Shown one piece after another: positions 10,054-19,071 of a stretch of 32,014 nucleotides of DNA. The notes beneath the pieces were generated by a model. That model saw only the letters and a list, made by a program, of their open reading frames with translations, did no database searches and had not been told where the DNA came from. The DNA lies in contig CANHKJ010000003.1 of assembly GCA_947460915.1 (NCBI GenBank), positions 1-32,014 on the forward strand. Reading direction: 5' to 3'. Within the stretch, counting starts at the first letter, position 1; every line of letters begins with the position of its first letter. Position numbers and translations under genes: made by a program. This DNA comes from Verrucomicrobiia bacterium. Lineage in GTDB: Bacteria > Verrucomicrobiota > Verrucomicrobiia > Verrucomicrobiales > Akkermansiaceae.

Positions 10054-11379
10054 ATGACCATCATCCTCCTCATCTTCGCCCTACTCATGCTCAATGGAGC
10101 TTTTGCTATGGCGGAAATCGCCCTCGTTTCAGTCAAAAAATCACGTCTGCAACAAGCTGCTGAGGCAGGCAACAAGCGCGCGCGCATCGCCCTTAAGCTA
10201 ATCGAAAATCCCGAGCGCATCCTCAGCACCGTGCAGATCGGCATCACCTTGGTGGGGGTCATTTCCGCTGCTTTCGGGGCACAGAACATTGCTGATTTGA
10301 TGACGCCATGGATCAACGATCTCCCCCTCGTCGGCACCAGCGCACCACAAATCTCCTTCGCGCTCGCCATCGTCGCACTCACCTATTGCAACATTGTCAT
10401 CGGCGAATTGGTGCCCAAGGGACTAGCACTACGCAATCCTGAGGGCATCGCCCTGCGCATGGCGCGCCCCATGACCTGGCTCTCACGCACTGCAAGCCCA
10501 CTCGTCTGGTTGTTAGAAAAATCCACTCGCCTACTGATGAAACTTTTCGGTGCCAGCGATGCCTCTAGCTCCGGCCCGTCGCGTGAAGAAGTGCAGGTTC
10601 TCGTGCGCGAAGGCATCATCACTGGTGGCGTCGATCAGGAAGAAAGCGACATGGTCAGCGGTGTATTTGATCTCCAAAACATCCAGGCCGAGGAAATCAT
10701 GTTGCCACGTCCTAAGGTCACATTTTTGCCCCACGATGCCACCCATGTGCAAATCTGCCAACGCATCGCCAATAGCAAACAATCCGTTTTCCCCATCTAT
10801 GAAGGCAGCCGGGATCAAATCTGCGGCCTCGTATCTCTTCGCGCTCTCTATGCATCCAAGGTCAGCGCTCTGCAAGAAACGCCATTGCGCGCCATCATGC
10901 AACCGCCTGCCTTCGTCGTCGAGAATCAGCCAGCATTGAAACTTTTCCAAACACTGCGCAGCACTGCACTGGGAGCTGCACTTGTCACCGATGAATTCGG
11001 CACGATCCGCGGCTTCATCACCATTGATGACATCATCGAAGAAGTCGTAGGCGACTACAAAAAAGATCTCAATCCCGAGCGCGCCCAAGTGCGAGTACTA
11101 CAAGAAAACTCTTGGATCGTCGATGGCATGACCGAGATCGATGATGTTACCCAAGCAATCCCCGAACTCGAATCCGCCGTCGATCTCGAAGACGAGGCAT
11201 TCCAAACGCTCGCAGGCTTTATTATTCACAAAATCGACCGTCTCCCCACCGAGGGCGAAAAGTTTACCATCGGACGCCTCGAATTTCACATCGCCGACAT
11301 GGATCAGCAACGCATTGATAAAATTATCATCACCCGTCTGCCACAAGAGCCCGAGGATGAGACGAATGGCAATGAGTAA
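10054..11379 (+). CDS. CNNM/CorC-HlyC family transporter (DUF21 + CBS pair + CorC_HlyC domain)
   Basis: NGAFAMAEIALVSVKKSRLQQAAEAGNKRA, IVIGELVPKGLALRNPE, VRVLQENSWIVDGMTEIDDV typical of hemolysin-family proteins. Confidence 0.93.
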   Translation: MTIILLIFALLMLNGAFAMAEIALVSVKKSRLQQAAEAGNKRARIALKLIENPERILSTVQIGITLVGVISAAFGAQNIADLMTPWINDLPLVGTSAPQISFALAIVALTYCNIVIGELVPKGLALRNPEGIALRMARPMTWLSRTASPLVWLLEKSTRLLMKLFGASDASSSGPSREEVQVLVREGIITGGVDQEESDMVSGVFDLQNIQAEEIMLPRPKVTFLPHDATHVQICQRIANSKQSVFPIYEGSRDQICGLVSLRALYASKVSALQETPLRAIMQPPAFVVENQPALKLFQTLRSTALGAALVTDEFGTIRGFITIDDIIEEVVGDYKKDLNPERAQVRVLQENSWIVDGMTEIDDVTQAIPELESAVDLEDEAFQTLAGFIIHKIDRLPTEGEKFTIGRLEFHIADMDQQRIDKIIITRLPQEPEDETNGNE

Positions 11380-11710
11380 CACTCAACATCAAAAGAAGCA
11401 CCGCGATTTCACTTTGTCTTTTTTATTAGATAACAATCATCGACATTCTAGCAATATACTTTTACATAGAATAGCAAATAGCAATAATCAAGCAATTTTG
11501 GCAAATGCATAAATAGGCTAGCGATGGCAATACTATCTGATTGGATCAAATTTTGATTTTTTCCGATCCAGACTCACATTAATTTATTGCATCTCAGATA
11601 TGCATAGGGCATGATACACCTGCTAAGAGTTTATTTGGGACAAAAGAAATTAACGAAAAAATCGAAAAACGATGCGAAAAACTGATAATATTACCCAGCG
11701 AGTACGAAGA

Positions 11711-12826
11711 ATGACCTCACAGTCCAACTCTTACACTGTAAAGCAAACAGGCAACCGGATCGACTTAATTGGAGCAAGAATACCAATTTTTTACGAGGTT
11801 TCCGGCATAGAATTACCCGAGTTACAAGATCATAGCTTCGCGGTGTGGCACTTACTTCCTTCATGTATGAAAACTGGGCAATCGATTCATATTGATGGAC
11901 CTGTTGATCCTGATGTAATAAAAAACGCTATGGAGTTTTCGCGAATCTGGGAACTGTGGGAACCTACGAAATTTCGCCAAGTATTAATCACATCTAGCGA
12001 AAAATCAGCGACACCAATAGAGAATTGCCAAAAAAGAGAAAAACAATTAGCGTGCTTTTCTGGGGGTATTGACTCTACCCACATGTTGCTCAACATGGGC
12101 ATCCAAGAAAAAAGAGGTACGATATTAGGCATTCATGGAATGGAAATTCATTATGATAATAAACAACAGTTTGAAGAGCTAGCCAATTGGACAAAGCCCC
12201 TTTTGGAGTATTTGAACTATGATCGCGTGACTGTGCGGACGAATGCCAGTAAAATTGGAGGAGGTCATCATAGTTGGGCCCTTTCCCTTGCTGGCAACGC
12301 GTATTTGTTTCGCCAGTTATTTGAAGAATGTGTTTTTGCTTCTGACTTCACCGCTGCTGAGGATTTCGTGAGTTTTCCATACGGCTCTAATTCCATATCT
12401 AATCTCTTACTTGCAGGGAGAGATTATCGCTTAAGATCATTGTGCAATCAATTCAGCCGAGTTGATAAACTGGAACCGATCACCAAAGATCACATTGCGT
12501 TACAAACCGTAACATTTTGCAAACAAAAGCATTTGCGTCCGCAAAATTGTGGCATTTGTGACAAGTGTATCCGAACTAAGATTATGATGATCGTCGCATC
12601 TGGTCACATAGCAGAAGAAATTTTTATTGATCCTACATTAAATCGTAAGTTGGTTCATTCTTTGAACTTTTCTGACAAGATCGAACAAACATTTTTCATA
12701 TCTACATGCCAGCTTGCAAGAGAGAAAAATGTTTTATCAAAAATACCGGGTATAGAGGAGAAATTTTATGCGATTCAAAACCCTCTTTCCACCAGGATTC
12801 GAAGATTCTTCAGGCGCTATAAATAG
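11711..12826 (+). CDS. QueC/ExsB-like PP-loop ATPase family protein of unknown substrate
   Basis: PP-loop motif ACFSGGIDSTHMLLNMG and C-terminal cysteine motif CGICDKCIRTKIMM. Start uncertain (tracked ORF begins at 11672; in-frame ATG at 11711). Confidence 0.72.
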   Translation: MTSQSNSYTVKQTGNRIDLIGARIPIFYEVSGIELPELQDHSFAVWHLLPSCMKTGQSIHIDGPVDPDVIKNAMEFSRIWELWEPTKFRQVLITSSEKSATPIENCQKREKQLACFSGGIDSTHMLLNMGIQEKRGTILGIHGMEIHYDNKQQFEELANWTKPLLEYLNYDRVTVRTNASKIGGGHHSWALSLAGNAYLFRQLFEECVFASDFTAAEDFVSFPYGSNSISNLLLAGRDYRLRSLCNQFSRVDKLEPITKDHIALQTVTFCKQKHLRPQNCGICDKCIRTKIMMIVASGHIAEEIFIDPTLNRKLVHSLNFSDKIEQTFFISTCQLAREKNVLSKIPGIEEKFYAIQNPLSTRIRRFFRRYK

Positions 12827-13225
12827 AGCTATCTGAATCACACGATATGTAATAATCTAAAAATATCGAAGGAAAAATCTGCGAATTTTTTTGTGGGTCA
12901 GCCCTTTTCAATACGCCCAGGAGAGATCCACTATTAGAAATTTTCAGGTCTCATACTGTGCAGCTTTGACGCATTTATTGAGTTAGCTTAATATGCGTAG
13001 TTAGCTGGGGAGAAAGTATACCGATTTGCTAAGGATTATCATCGAAATAGGTTACAATGGTTGAATAGTTGAGCAAAGAGCCCACGTTGAGTAGATTTGG
13101 ATTTCGGTTCGAATGACTTTGGCAAGTTTACTGAACGGGAAAGGATCAAACCATCAATACGCTCGATTAAACGAGAAAAAACAAGCTTGGCAGGGCGCGA
13201 TTTTTCCCCTAGAACGCTGGCTCGC

Positions 13226-14539
13226 ATGGCCACCGAACTCGAACATACACTCGCATCTGCCGCATCTTTGGAAGGCACGTCTTTGCACACGGGACAAAAA
13301 GTTTCGCTCACCATCAAACCTGCGCCAGAAGGCCATGGTTTCAAATTCCGCCGCATTGACCTGCCGGATCAGCCGTTCATCGATGCCGATGTCGACAAAG
13401 TACAGACAGTAGAACGCGCCACAACTTTGGCTCAAGGCTCAGTGAAAGTACACACGGTAGAGCACGTGATCTCGGCGCTTACCGGCATGGGGGTAGACAA
13501 TGCCATCATCGAGATGGATGCCAACGAACCACCAATTGGCGATGGCTCGTCGCGTCCTTTTGTCGAACTAATCAAAAAAGCAGGCATCGTAGCGCAAAAA
13601 GCCCCGCGTAAAGTATGGGAAATCCGCGAGCCGATACACCAAGAAAGCGGCGATGGTAGCATCGTAACGATTGTGCCTAGCAAAACATTCCGCGTATCCG
13701 TGACCAACGTTGGCCCCGATGGTCGCTTCACGCAATATTTTTCCAGCGAAGTCACTCCCGAGCTCTACGAAAGTGAAATCGCTCCTGCACGCACTTTTGT
13801 GTATTACGAGGACGTCAAGCCCCTGCTAGACAAAGGCCTGATCAAGGGTGGTTCACTCGAAAATGCCGTTGTCGTTCGCGGCAACGAAGTGATGTCCAAG
13901 GAAGCCCTGCGTTATTCTAACGAATTCGCCCGCCACAAAGCTCTCGACCTGATTGGAGATCTCATGCTCTCAGGCAAACGCATTCTCGGTCACGTCATCG
14001 CCGTCAAGCCAGGCCATGGACCGAACACACAAATGGCTGCCACTGTGAAGCGCGAGTACAGCCGCATGCGTTCGATGGTTCCGCCGATCAACATTCCCAA
14101 AGGCGAAGCAGTCTTGGACATTCACGATGTGTTGAAAATTTTGCCACATCGCTATCCATTTTTGTTAGTGGATCGCATCATTGATTTCGAGGGCGACACC
14201 AAGTGCACGGGCATCAAAAATGTGACTATGAACGAGCCGTTTTTTCCTGGGCATTTCCCCGGTCACCCCGTCATGCCCGGCGTGCTGCAGCTCGAAGCCA
14301 TGGCACAAGTATCCTCCGTGCTCATGCTGCGCAAACCAGAAAACCAAGGGAAAATTGGTTACTTCATGAGCGCCGATAGCGTCAAATGGCGTCGTCCTGT
14401 TCTCCCCGGTGACACCTTGTTCATCGAGGCAGAGGTGATCAAAATTCGTGGCTCCATCGGTCAAACACGCGCGCGCTGCCTCGTCAACGGAGAAGTTGTT
14501 TCCGAAGGTGAGCTGAAATTCGCGCTCGTCGCGAGTTGA
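13226..14539 (+). CDS. lpxC-fabZ: Bifunctional UDP-3-O-acyl-N-acetylglucosamine deacetylase / 3-hydroxyacyl-ACP dehydratase (LpxC-FabZ fusion)
   Basis: N-terminal LpxC motifs (GTSLHTGQKVSLTIKPA, TVEHVISALTGMGVDNAIIEMDANEPPIGDGSS, HKALDLIGDL) followed in frame by FabZ motifs (LPHRYPFLLVDRI, FFPGHFPGHPVMPGVLQLEAMAQ). ATG at 13226 preferred. Confidence 0.95.
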   Translation: MATELEHTLASAASLEGTSLHTGQKVSLTIKPAPEGHGFKFRRIDLPDQPFIDADVDKVQTVERATTLAQGSVKVHTVEHVISALTGMGVDNAIIEMDANEPPIGDGSSRPFVELIKKAGIVAQKAPRKVWEIREPIHQESGDGSIVTIVPSKTFRVSVTNVGPDGRFTQYFSSEVTPELYESEIAPARTFVYYEDVKPLLDKGLIKGGSLENAVVVRGNEVMSKEALRYSNEFARHKALDLIGDLMLSGKRILGHVIAVKPGHGPNTQMAATVKREYSRMRSMVPPINIPKGEAVLDIHDVLKILPHRYPFLLVDRIIDFEGDTKCTGIKNVTMNEPFFPGHFPGHPVMPGVLQLEAMAQVSSVLMLRKPENQGKIGYFMSADSVKWRRPVLPGDTLFIEAEVIKIRGSIGQTRARCLVNGEVVSEGELKFALVAS

Positions 14540-15408
14540 TCGTTATTGCGATGATCTCGCCTACCATCCAACTACATCTGTTAGTGTTTTTACTGGCACT
14601 GACTGGCGTGTTTGGACATTTACTTAGCCTCAACACCACCAGCTTGGTAGTATGGCGCACAGGAATCGCCGCTGTGGTGATGGCGTTATGGATGCTGTAT
14701 CGTCGTAAGGCACTACTGCTCGTATCGCCCGCCCTAGCCCTGAAAATGTTGATCGTAGGCATGATCATAGGGGCACACTGGTTGTTTTTCTATGGCAGTC
14801 TGAAGGTATCTAACATTTCCATTTGCCTCACAGGATACGCATCTATTTCCCTGTTTACCGCATTTACCGAACCGTGGCTAACGGGCTCGAAAATCGTCAA
14901 ATCAGAAATCCTTTTGGGTATCCTTGCTGCATTAGGATTGGCATTAATTGCGGGATTAGAAACAAAGTATTTGCTTGGCTTAACCCTAGCCGTAATTGGC
15001 GCCTTTCTTGCCGCAGTTTTCCCCGTGCTCAACCGCAAACTGGTATTATCGGGAGCAGCACCTGAAACCATTTTGCTCTGGGAAATGCCGGGGGCCTGTA
15101 TCGCGGCACTGATCGTTCACCCCTTCTTATCCCCTTACGCTTCCTTGTTTCAGTGGAAAAGCATGGACTTCGTGTGGATGTTTTTCCTCGCAATTCTGTG
15201 CACGGTTTTTGCTCACGCATTCCATACCCATTTGCTGCGCAACATCTCAGCGTATCGCAGCAATTTAGTGATGAACTTCGAGCCCATTCACGGGATCATT
15301 TTAGGTGCGCTGTTGTTTCAAGATTACCAATCGCTACGACCCGTTTTTTACTTGGGTGCCGCGATTATCATACTCACGAACTTCCTGCACCTGCGCGTCA
15401 AAAAATAA
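14536..15408 (+). CDS. EamA/DMT family transporter
   Basis: About 10 hydrophobic segments; TSLVVWRTGIAAVVMAL and NLVMNFEPIHGIILGALLFQD typical of EamA. TTG start overlapping the lpxC-fabZ stop, or ATG at 14551. Confidence 0.87.
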   Translation: MIVIAMISPTIQLHLLVFLLALTGVFGHLLSLNTTSLVVWRTGIAAVVMALWMLYRRKALLLVSPALALKMLIVGMIIGAHWLFFYGSLKVSNISICLTGYASISLFTAFTEPWLTGSKIVKSEILLGILAALGLALIAGLETKYLLGLTLAVIGAFLAAVFPVLNRKLVLSGAAPETILLWEMPGACIAALIVHPFLSPYASLFQWKSMDFVWMFFLAILCTVFAHAFHTHLLRNISAYRSNLVMNFEPIHGIILGALLFQDYQSLRPVFYLGAAIIILTNFLHLRVKK

Positions 15409-15423
15409 CGCCATTCGCAGACA

Positions 15424-15999
15424 TTACTTGCTGGTAATTTTGAGCTCACGAAAGTGAATCTCCATCACCAAACCTGGGTGAACCTGCAAACCAATCGGAC
15501 CACTTTCCGTGATCTCATCGGTAGTGTAGTCGAGCACTTGCTTTCCATTCAGAGAAACAATGTACTTCTTTCCGCTCACATCAATTTTGATTTTATTCCA
15601 CTCCCCCTCTTTGAGCAAATCCTTAACGCCAACTGCCTCTACTGGATAACGCCCCTTTTTGCCAATGTAGGGTGAGCATGTAAGGTCACGCTTGAGCGAA
15701 CCTGAAATACCAATCTGGATTTGTTCGCTTTCGTCACGAAGGAAAAATCCTGAGTCAACATGCCCCGTGAAGCGAAATTCAGCCTCGAGCACGAAGTTTT
15801 TGTAGGAGGCTTCTGTCCATAAAATCGAGCCGATTTTTTTCTCATCACTCTTGCCTACAATGGCGCCATCATTGACCGACCAATACGCAGCAGGGCCCTT
15901 AACCTTCCAACCGGTAAGCGTGCTGCCATCAAAGATTTTTACAGGTTCAGCCGCAAATAAAGGCATGGCGAACAACGCAAGAAAGATGAGTTTTTTCAT
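15424..15999 (-). CDS. DUF1080 (3-keto-disaccharide hydrolase-like) secreted protein
   Basis: Signal peptide MKKLIFLALFAMPLFA; FDGSTLTGWKVKGPAAYWSVNDGAIVGK, ILWTEASYKNFVLEAEFRF. Confidence 0.88.
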   Translation of the reverse strand: MKKLIFLALFAMPLFAAEPVKIFDGSTLTGWKVKGPAAYWSVNDGAIVGKSDEKKIGSILWTEASYKNFVLEAEFRFTGHVDSGFFLRDESEQIQIGISGSLKRDLTCSPYIGKKGRYPVEAVGVKDLLKEGEWNKIKIDVSGKKYIVSLNGKQVLDYTTDEITESGPIGLQVHPGLVMEIHFRELKITSK

Positions 16000-16042
16000 A
16001 AGGCACATAGATACGGATTAAGCGAACAAAGCTTACACGCAA

Positions 16043-17620
16043 TTACTTGCGACAACGTTGCAAGAAGAGATCAAGGCCGTCAACCAAGGCAATCCAGCTC
16101 GCCTCGATGATGTTCTCAGAGACACCCACTGTCCCCCAATTGCTTTCGCCATCGGAACAAACAATCAGCACGCGAGTTTTTGAAGCAGTTGCATCATGAC
16201 CATCAAGAATCCGCACCTTGTAGTCCACTAAAGTGACACGTGCGAGTTCAGGATAAAAGGATAGCAACGCCTTGCGCAATGCGACATCAAGAGCATTCAC
16301 CACGCCATGACCTTCCGCCACCGTATACTCGGGCATGTCATTGACAAATACCTTTACGGTAGCTTCACAAACTGGTGAGTGCCCATCGCGATATTGACGA
16401 AAACTTGTATGGTATTCTTTGAGATCGAAGGGTTTCTGATAAGCTCCCGTTTCTTTACGAATAAGCAGCTCTAACGAACCTCCCGCGGCCTCAAACGAGT
16501 AGCCGATATTTTCCATTTCCTTCACACTTTGCAGTAGATTTTTCGCGGCAGCTGAACCTTTTTCCAAGGCTAGGCCCATTTGTTCAGCTTTGATCAAAAT
16601 GTTTGATTGCCCAGCAAGTTCAGAAACCAAAATATTCTGCGAATTGCCTACTTCCTCGGGGCGAATGTGTTCATAGCTGCGCGCTAGTTTTTGTACGGCA
16701 TTGACGTGCATTCCGCCTTTGTGCGCGAAGGCTGTACGCCCCACAAATGGTGCACGGGCGAAATGCGGGTTGTTCGAGACATCATCCACGAAGTAGGAGA
16801 GATCCTGCATTTTCTCCAAATGAGGAGTTACTTCGAGATTCATCTTGAGTTGCAAAATCGGAATGAGCGAAGTGAGATTGCAGTTACCCGTGCGTTCTCC
16901 ATATCCATTGATCGTGCCCTGCACCTGAACGGCGCCAGCTTGAACAGAGGCCACAGCATTCGCGACAGCAAGTTCGCAATCGTTGTGGGTATGAATGCCA
17001 ATCGGCACACGCGGAATACGCTGGCGAACGACTTGACAAATCTCTGCAACCTCATGCGGCAAGGTTCCACCGTTCGTATCGCAAAGAACTAAAATATCGG
17101 CACCACCATCCGCAGCAGCTTGGAGTGTCGCGAGTGCGTGCTCGATGTTTGCCTTGAAGCCATCAAAGAAATGCTCGGCATCATAGACAACCTCGCGACC
17201 GTGTTTTTTTAAATAAGCCACGGTATCGCGAATCATCGCCTGATTTTCCTCAACAGTCGTGCGCAACACTTCGGTAACATGAAGATCCCAACTTTTGCCA
17301 AAAATCGTCACGACTGGCGTCTCAGCATCCAGCAACAAAGCGACTTGAGGATCTTGATCCACTGCCACATCTGCGCGGCGTGTCGAACCGAAAGCTGCCA
17401 GCTTAGCATGAGTCAGCTTGAGCTTTTTCGCCTCACGGAAAAACTCGACGTCCTTGGGGTTTGATCCCGGCCATCCGCCTTCGATATAGTCAATGCCAAA
17501 TTGATCCAAACGCTCGGCGATACGCAATTTGTCCAATCCCGATAATTGAAAGCCCTCGCCCTGTGTGCCGTCGCGCAAGGTGGTATCGTAGAGAAATACA
17601 GGTTTGGTGGAAGTAGACAT
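16043..17620 (-). CDS. cimA: (R)-citramalate synthase
   Basis: FLYDTTLRDGTQGEGFQLSGLDKLRIAERLDQFGIDYIEGGWPGSNPKD; GIHTHNDCELAVANAVASVQAGAVQVQGTINGYGERTGNCNL; LeuA-like C-terminal region. ATG at 17620 preferred. Confidence 0.93.
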   Translation of the reverse strand: MSTSTKPVFLYDTTLRDGTQGEGFQLSGLDKLRIAERLDQFGIDYIEGGWPGSNPKDVEFFREAKKLKLTHAKLAAFGSTRRADVAVDQDPQVALLLDAETPVVTIFGKSWDLHVTEVLRTTVEENQAMIRDTVAYLKKHGREVVYDAEHFFDGFKANIEHALATLQAAADGGADILVLCDTNGGTLPHEVAEICQVVRQRIPRVPIGIHTHNDCELAVANAVASVQAGAVQVQGTINGYGERTGNCNLTSLIPILQLKMNLEVTPHLEKMQDLSYFVDDVSNNPHFARAPFVGRTAFAHKGGMHVNAVQKLARSYEHIRPEEVGNSQNILVSELAGQSNILIKAEQMGLALEKGSAAAKNLLQSVKEMENIGYSFEAAGGSLELLIRKETGAYQKPFDLKEYHTSFRQYRDGHSPVCEATVKVFVNDMPEYTVAEGHGVVNALDVALRKALLSFYPELARVTLVDYKVRILDGHDATASKTRVLIVCSDGESNWGTVGVSENIIEASWIALVDGLDLFLQRCRK

Positions 17621-17721
17621 CGCGAGAAAAAATAGGGATGTAGGCTTGATAAATCCAGCAAAAATCGTGTCAACGCAGTGATAATGCACGAGGCATAATG
17701 CTAGAAATGATGACGCAAAAA

Positions 17722-17793
17722 TGCTCCCGACAGGAATCGAACCTGTATCTGCCCTTTAGGAGAGGGCCGTTCTATCCATTGAACTACGGGAGC
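17722..17793 (-). tRNA. tRNA-Arg (anticodon CCU)
   Basis: Minus strand GCTCCCG-TA-GTTC-AATGGATA-GAAC-G-GCCCT-CTCCTAA-AGGGC-AGAT-ACAGG-TTCGATT-CCTGT-CGGGAGC-A folds into a full cloverleaf; anticodon loop CTCCTAA gives CCU; CCA not encoded. Confidence 0.95.
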
Positions 17794-17843
17794 GCAGCGC
17801 AATCGTTACGAAAAAACCCGACGTTTTACAAGTAAATCGTATT

Positions 17844-18506
17844 TTATTCTTCTTCGGCATTTTTCAGCAAATGCTCGGTGATGATGCTACTCCATTTGTC
17901 ATAATTGAGACCGATCGCTTCATCCTCGCTGGTGATGAATGCAATAAGCTCAATGGCTTCTTTTTGCATTTCTCCGGTGGTGTGCTTCATCAATGCTAAT
18001 GTTGATGGTAGTTTTGCGATGTCATCGCGGTTGTATGCATCGTCTAGCGCAATACGATGCATTTCGGGAGACTCAAAATGATTGGCCTCCAGTTCAGGCA
18101 TTACGAGTTCAGCATAGTCCTCATCGTTGGTGAGGTTCAAGCCATGCTGGAGCGCATCTGCACGAACCTTGGTCGCGACTCGTGAGTCAGCAGCGATTGC
18201 CAGCAAGCCTTTGGCTGCCTGCAGAACCGGCACTTTGTCGTCGGAAAGAAGTCGACTAATCTCAGCATCTGCCAATTCTGGATCTACCGCTGTAGGACGC
18301 GGGATGCGGTCGGCACTCCGAGAGCTCGTGCGGGCTTTCGGTCTGTCTTGTGACGATGGCACAGGCTTACGAGCTTCTCTAACCGGCTCTGTTCCCTGCT
18401 CGGGCTTTCCTTGGCCAGAATCCAAATCACGAACAAGTCTGAATCCTAACAGAATTGCCACAATGATGAGAATTCCAATGAAAAGTCCGGCCGTTTTTGT
18501 TTTCAT
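17844..18506 (-). CDS. Hypothetical single-pass membrane protein with helical (possibly HEAT-like) C-terminal region
   Basis: N-terminal TM KTAGLFIGILIIVAILLGF, low-complexity linker, then helical repeat-like region. Confidence 0.65.
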   Translation of the reverse strand: MKTKTAGLFIGILIIVAILLGFRLVRDLDSGQGKPEQGTEPVREARKPVPSSQDRPKARTSSRSADRIPRPTAVDPELADAEISRLLSDDKVPVLQAAKGLLAIAADSRVATKVRADALQHGLNLTNDEDYAELVMPELEANHFESPEMHRIALDDAYNRDDIAKLPSTLALMKHTTGEMQKEAIELIAFITSEDEAIGLNYDKWSSIITEHLLKNAEEE

Positions 18507-18565
18507 GTAAAGCGAAAGGAATAAAAGTATCGGTAGCCTCTGAACTGGCGAAGCAAGGAAGTAAT

Positions 18566-18909
18566 CTAGCCTCTCATCTCATAATTGCAAATCAATCCGA
18601 TCGCACGATTTGGTTTCTGCAGAACTACTTCATGAATGAACACCAAACTCAGCGGCAGTATTGTAAGATTGAATAGAGGAGTATCGACTGAAACATCAAT
18701 GACCGAAAGTGAATAAGGCCCAGCATTGGCAATCACGAACGCCCTGTGCATGAATCCAGCACTGGCCGAAGTCGTGCCAAGTTTAGAATCATCTTCGGTT
18801 CGAGGCGAAGAATATCCATCAAATATCGCGAATCCACAGCCTGACTGCGAGACTTCAGGGGCAACTGCAATCATTGCGGTTGAGGAAAAAATGCCGAGGA
18901 AATTTCATT
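18566..18909 (-). pseudogene. Possible degenerate remnant of a choice-of-anchor-D-type Ig-like repeat protein
   Basis: Open frame FAIFDGYSSPRTEDDSKLGTTSASAGFMHRAFVIANAGPYSLSVIDVSVDTPLFNL resembles the DGxxxP..D.T.FG...G.....FTIxNTGxxxLxxxxVxV pattern; stops early, no intact start or signal peptide in frame. Confidence 0.4.
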
Positions 18910-19071
18910 TCAACAAATGATCGCCTGTCGGAAGCTTACGTTTTGTGAACGATACCACAACGTGCGTATATTCATGAAAAACTGATATGTTGCTAAAGTA
19001 AAATATAAATTTTGCAAAGAATTTCTTAGACTTTGATGATCAATGCTTTTATGTTCCGTCTTGCCAATTAG

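Noticed and set aside
10531-11088. 185-aa minus-strand ORF
   Set aside because: Antisense shadow of the CorC-type gene.
17722-19071. tRNA-Arg as an integration site for a genomic island
   Set aside because: No integrase gene and no recognisable duplicated tRNA 3' end seen nearby; only a decayed fragment is present.
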